Shown piece after piece: positions 13,816-15,995 of a stretch of 15,995 nt of DNA. The stretch spans positions 1 to 15,995 of the forward strand of contig JABDJE010000226.1 of the NCBI GenBank assembly GCA_013002625.1, read 5' to 3'. A program made the translations under genes and the position numbers. How positions within the stretch are numbered: position 1 is the stretch's first letter; each line of letters starts with the position of its first letter. The stretch comes from Saprospiraceae bacterium (lineage in GTDB: Bacteria; Bacteroidota; Bacteroidia; Chitinophagales; Saprospiraceae). Below the pieces are notes generated by a model that searched no databases, was not told the DNA's origin, and was given only the letters and a program-made list of their open reading frames with translations.

Positions 13816-15995
13816 CTATTTAATACCTGCGTCTACTGCTATACATCCAGAACCTGTTGTGATAACATCTGATCTTCCTGTGTCAGGATTTACATCGCTA
13901 TCAATATCATCATCAGTACCAAAGTCCTTATCAACAAAATCAAGTGCTTCGTTTGGACTTGTAAACTCTACAACGTAATCTCCAGGCACTAAATTCTCAA
14001 ATATATAGTTTCCGTTTCCGGTGGTTCTGGTTTCAGCTATTACGGTATTAAGATCCGAAGCCTCATACAAATTGACAAATATTCCAGGTACTCTCCAGTC
14101 ACCAGGACCATATACATTGTCGTTCGTGGCCAAGCTGTCAGAAAATACCATTCCTACAATTTGATCAGGACCACCTAGCCCTTCTAATTCAAATTCACAT
14201 TCAGTTGTGCATCCAAAAGGATCTGTTACAAGAACTGTATATGTTCCTGGTACGAGGTTATTAATCCTAGTTGTTGTCGCACCAGTAGACCAAAGATATG
14301 TATATGGGAAGCCACCTCCTGCTGCATTTACATAAAGTGATCCTTCAGGTCTATCACAGATAGGAGAAACAAAATCTATCCAGCATTCTATTTCAACCTG
14401 TTCAATCACGACTGAATTTTGGCATTCGTTACCTTGGGCATCCGAAATTAAGACTTCATAAAAACCACTTGGCAATCCTGAGTATATATATTCATTAGTC
14501 TGAAAATTATCTTCAAAAAAGATATTTCCATTGACCATAATTCTAATTTCAAAAGGCCCTTGACTTCCTTCAATATTTATTAAGAAACCTCCTGTTCCTT
14601 GATCGCAATCATCCTGGAATATGTCTTGAATCCAACATTCCAGAAATCCGGCATAGCCTAATCCAACATCTACATTTTCAAGATCTTCATTATCACCCAG
14701 GCTTATAAGGTCGGTAAGGCCGGTATTCGGATCGAAGTCAGAATCAACCGTATCATCACCACCCTGATCCTGAAGCGTGAAATCAAGTCCTGAAAATGGT
14801 ACAACTGATAGAAAGTAGTCTCCTTGTTCCAAGGCAGCGAACTCATAAGAGGATACATTATACAATGTCTGCAGGACATTTTGATTCGCATCCAATAAGC
14901 TTACACTTCGAATTTCACTTTCAAAATCATTTACACCCCAGATACCATCTCCATCCTGGTCATTCCACGCCTGTCCGGATATTGTTCCCAGATCTCTGTC
15001 TTGATCTAGAATCACTCTGAAAGAGCCCATTACGACATCTGGCATAGTTGAATTCGGACTATTGACCTCACCCATATATGTACCTTCAATATAGTCCCCT
15101 ACAATTCCTAAGGATGTAATTTCAAAATTAATATCCGTGCAATTATTCCATCCGCCTCCAGTGGTGTTTTGACCACAGGTGTACCAATAATAGTTGTTGG
15201 AACTTTCCATAACAAAGTTGAAATATCCGATGTCTGTATTTGATCCCAATGCAGCATTGTTTATGTGTACTGTCAAGGCAAATGGATCTCCTAAAGAGTC
15301 ATTGCCTGTAGTAATAATTAAAACACCATCAAGTATTTCAGCATCAACGATAGGATTTACGACGATATCTCCATTCGGCAGTTTGACATCAATATATTCT
15401 TCCAATTCGTCACAAAGCACCAGGTCTCCAATTTTGATATCCCTTTCAGCGTTTGTGATTTCTAGGATTTCAGAATAACTGTAGTCATCCAGATTCCACC
15501 CTTGTACAGTGAAATTTCCTAGTGGCTGACACCTGATTATTTGCAGCTCGAAATTACCTTCCTCATCAGTTGGTGCGATATAATAATTGCTCACTCCTTC
15601 CAATGTAATTTTAGCATATCCATTGTCGACAGGATTACCGTCGCAATCAAGCAGCCTACCTGAGATATTTATCATATCTGGGCTGGACACAACAACTTCA
15701 CCCAATGAAACCTCGGTTTGAAATGGCCCGATTTGCTGCTCGAATATGATATTTCCACAATCATCTTTGACCTGGAATGTCAATAATTCTCCTTTCGGTA
15801 CTTTTCCTCTGAAGCTGCCATCAATTCCAGACCACCCGTATCCTGTTCGGGTATCATTAAATGCTTGAATGCAGATCTGATAAAATGGTAAAGGATTTCC
15901 ATCTTCATCTACAAGTTTGCCATAGATCTCAACAACCGGGAATGGTGCATCACAATTCCAAAATGAAAAATGGCTTACCTGAGCTGTGTATACAC
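13816..15995 (-). CDS. Large surface repeat protein with SprB and SdrD B-like domains, 5' end cut
   Basis: The frame is open from the window edge, so the true start is outside; 725 residues are visible. In order (counting from the edge) these are carboxypeptidase-regulatory-like beta domains at about 10-90 and 105-200, a beta-rich segment of lipocalin-like or DUF-like type at about 210-330, and an SdrD B-like domain at about 335-448 (D-Q-D-G-D-G-I-W, then D-S-D-x-D-P-N-T-G-L-T-D). Two SprB-like repeats follow at about 449-606, the second with the typical G-G-F-P-Y-T-Y-L-W-S-T-G and P-G-T-Y-T-V-L-V-T-D. A final SdrD B-like domain covers about 608-725 (D-S-D-V-N-P-D-T-G-R-S-D). Such proteins act as adhesins or long surface stalks. 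It ends directly after the last domain (V-D-A-G-I-K) with no type IX sorting tail. The sigma gene follows 15 nt later. Confidence 0.88.
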   Translation of the reverse strand, partial: VYTAQVSHFSFWNCDAPFPVVEIYGKLVDEDGNPLPFYQICIQAFNDTRTGYGWSGIDGSFRGKVPKGELLTFQVKDDCGNIIFEQQIGPFQTEVSLGEVVVSSPDMINISGRLLDCDGNPVDNGYAKITLEGVSNYYIAPTDEEGNFELQIIRCQPLGNFTVQGWNLDDYSYSEILEITNAERDIKIGDLVLCDELEEYIDVKLPNGDIVVNPIVDAEILDGVLIITTGNDSLGDPFALTVHINNAALGSNTDIGYFNFVMESSNNYYWYTCGQNTTGGGWNNCTDINFEITSLGIVGDYIEGTYMGEVNSPNSTMPDVVMGSFRVILDQDRDLGTISGQAWNDQDGDGIWGVNDFESEIRSVSLLDANQNVLQTLYNVSSYEFAALEQGDYFLSVVPFSGLDFTLQDQGGDDTVDSDFDPNTGLTDLISLGDNEDLENVDVGLGYAGFLECWIQDIFQDDCDQGTGGFLINIEGSQGPFEIRIMVNGNIFFEDNFQTNEYIYSGLPSGFYEVLISDAQGNECQNSVVIEQVEIECWIDFVSPICDRPEGSLYVNAAGGGFPYTYLWSTGATTTRINNLVPGTYTVLVTDPFGCTTECEFELEGLGGPDQIVGMVFSDSLATNDNVYGPGDWRVPGIFVNLYEASDLNTVIAETRTTGNGNYIFENLVPGDYVVEFTSPNEALDFVDKDFGTDDDIDSDVNPDTGRSDVITTGSGCIAVDAGIK

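Noticed and set aside
13816..15783. Reading the surface repeat protein as starting at the TTG codon at 15783
   Set aside because: The same frame stays open another 70 codons to the window edge and encodes sequence typical of the same beta domains (an N-C-D-A-P-F-P-V-V-E-I stretch, G-W-S-G-I-D-G-S-F). The gene is therefore cut by the window, not started there.

Overview
The window looks like chromosomal DNA of a Bacteroidetes bacterium, probably from the Saprospiraceae or a related marine/soil lineage. The evidence is an AT-rich sequence with no clear Shine-Dalgarno sites, several GTG starts, SprB-type and SdrD B-like surface repeats, a periplasmic tricorn-type protease, and an ECF sigma factor next to an anti-sigma-like protein that ends in an outer-membrane barrel. 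No rRNA, tRNA, transposase, phage gene or CRISPR array was seen. Both end genes are cut by the window edge.

Layout. 1-1650: a leftward DoxX-family membrane protein (cut at its 3' end) diverges from a rightward marR-yceI pair, and two overlapping palindromes in the shared spacer look like the MarR operator. 1655-2935: a GC-richer, repeat-bearing spacer, then two tandem copies of a 110-residue secreted protein gene, each with its own terminator. 3002-7602, leftward: hutI (imidazolonepropionase, histidine degradation) and, upstream of it and separated by a strong terminator, a 1090-residue tricorn-like S41 protease. 7742-8985, leftward: a TfoX N-terminal-domain protein, an unrecognised 139-residue protein, and a short single-stranded DNA-binding protein with its own terminator. 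9171-11842, rightward: a probable lipoprotein of unknown function and a soluble PAS-PAS histidine kinase with no visible partner regulator. 11834-15995, leftward: a three-gene cluster read as surface repeat protein, ECF sigma factor, anti-sigma/outer-membrane-barrel protein. It is tightly packed, with a 15-nt gap followed by a 19-nt overlap.

How the genes work together. Most are unrelated housekeeping or accessory genes. Two groups look functionally linked. The DoxX/MarR/YceI divergon is probably a small repressor-controlled stress or redox module. The repeat protein/sigma/barrel cluster is the best candidate for something poorly described: a cell-surface signalling unit in which one polypeptide carries an anti-sigma-like cytoplasmic end, one inner-membrane helix, a long Ser/Asn-rich periplasmic tether and a C-terminal outer-membrane barrel. 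All functional statements come from reading motifs; no database search was run.
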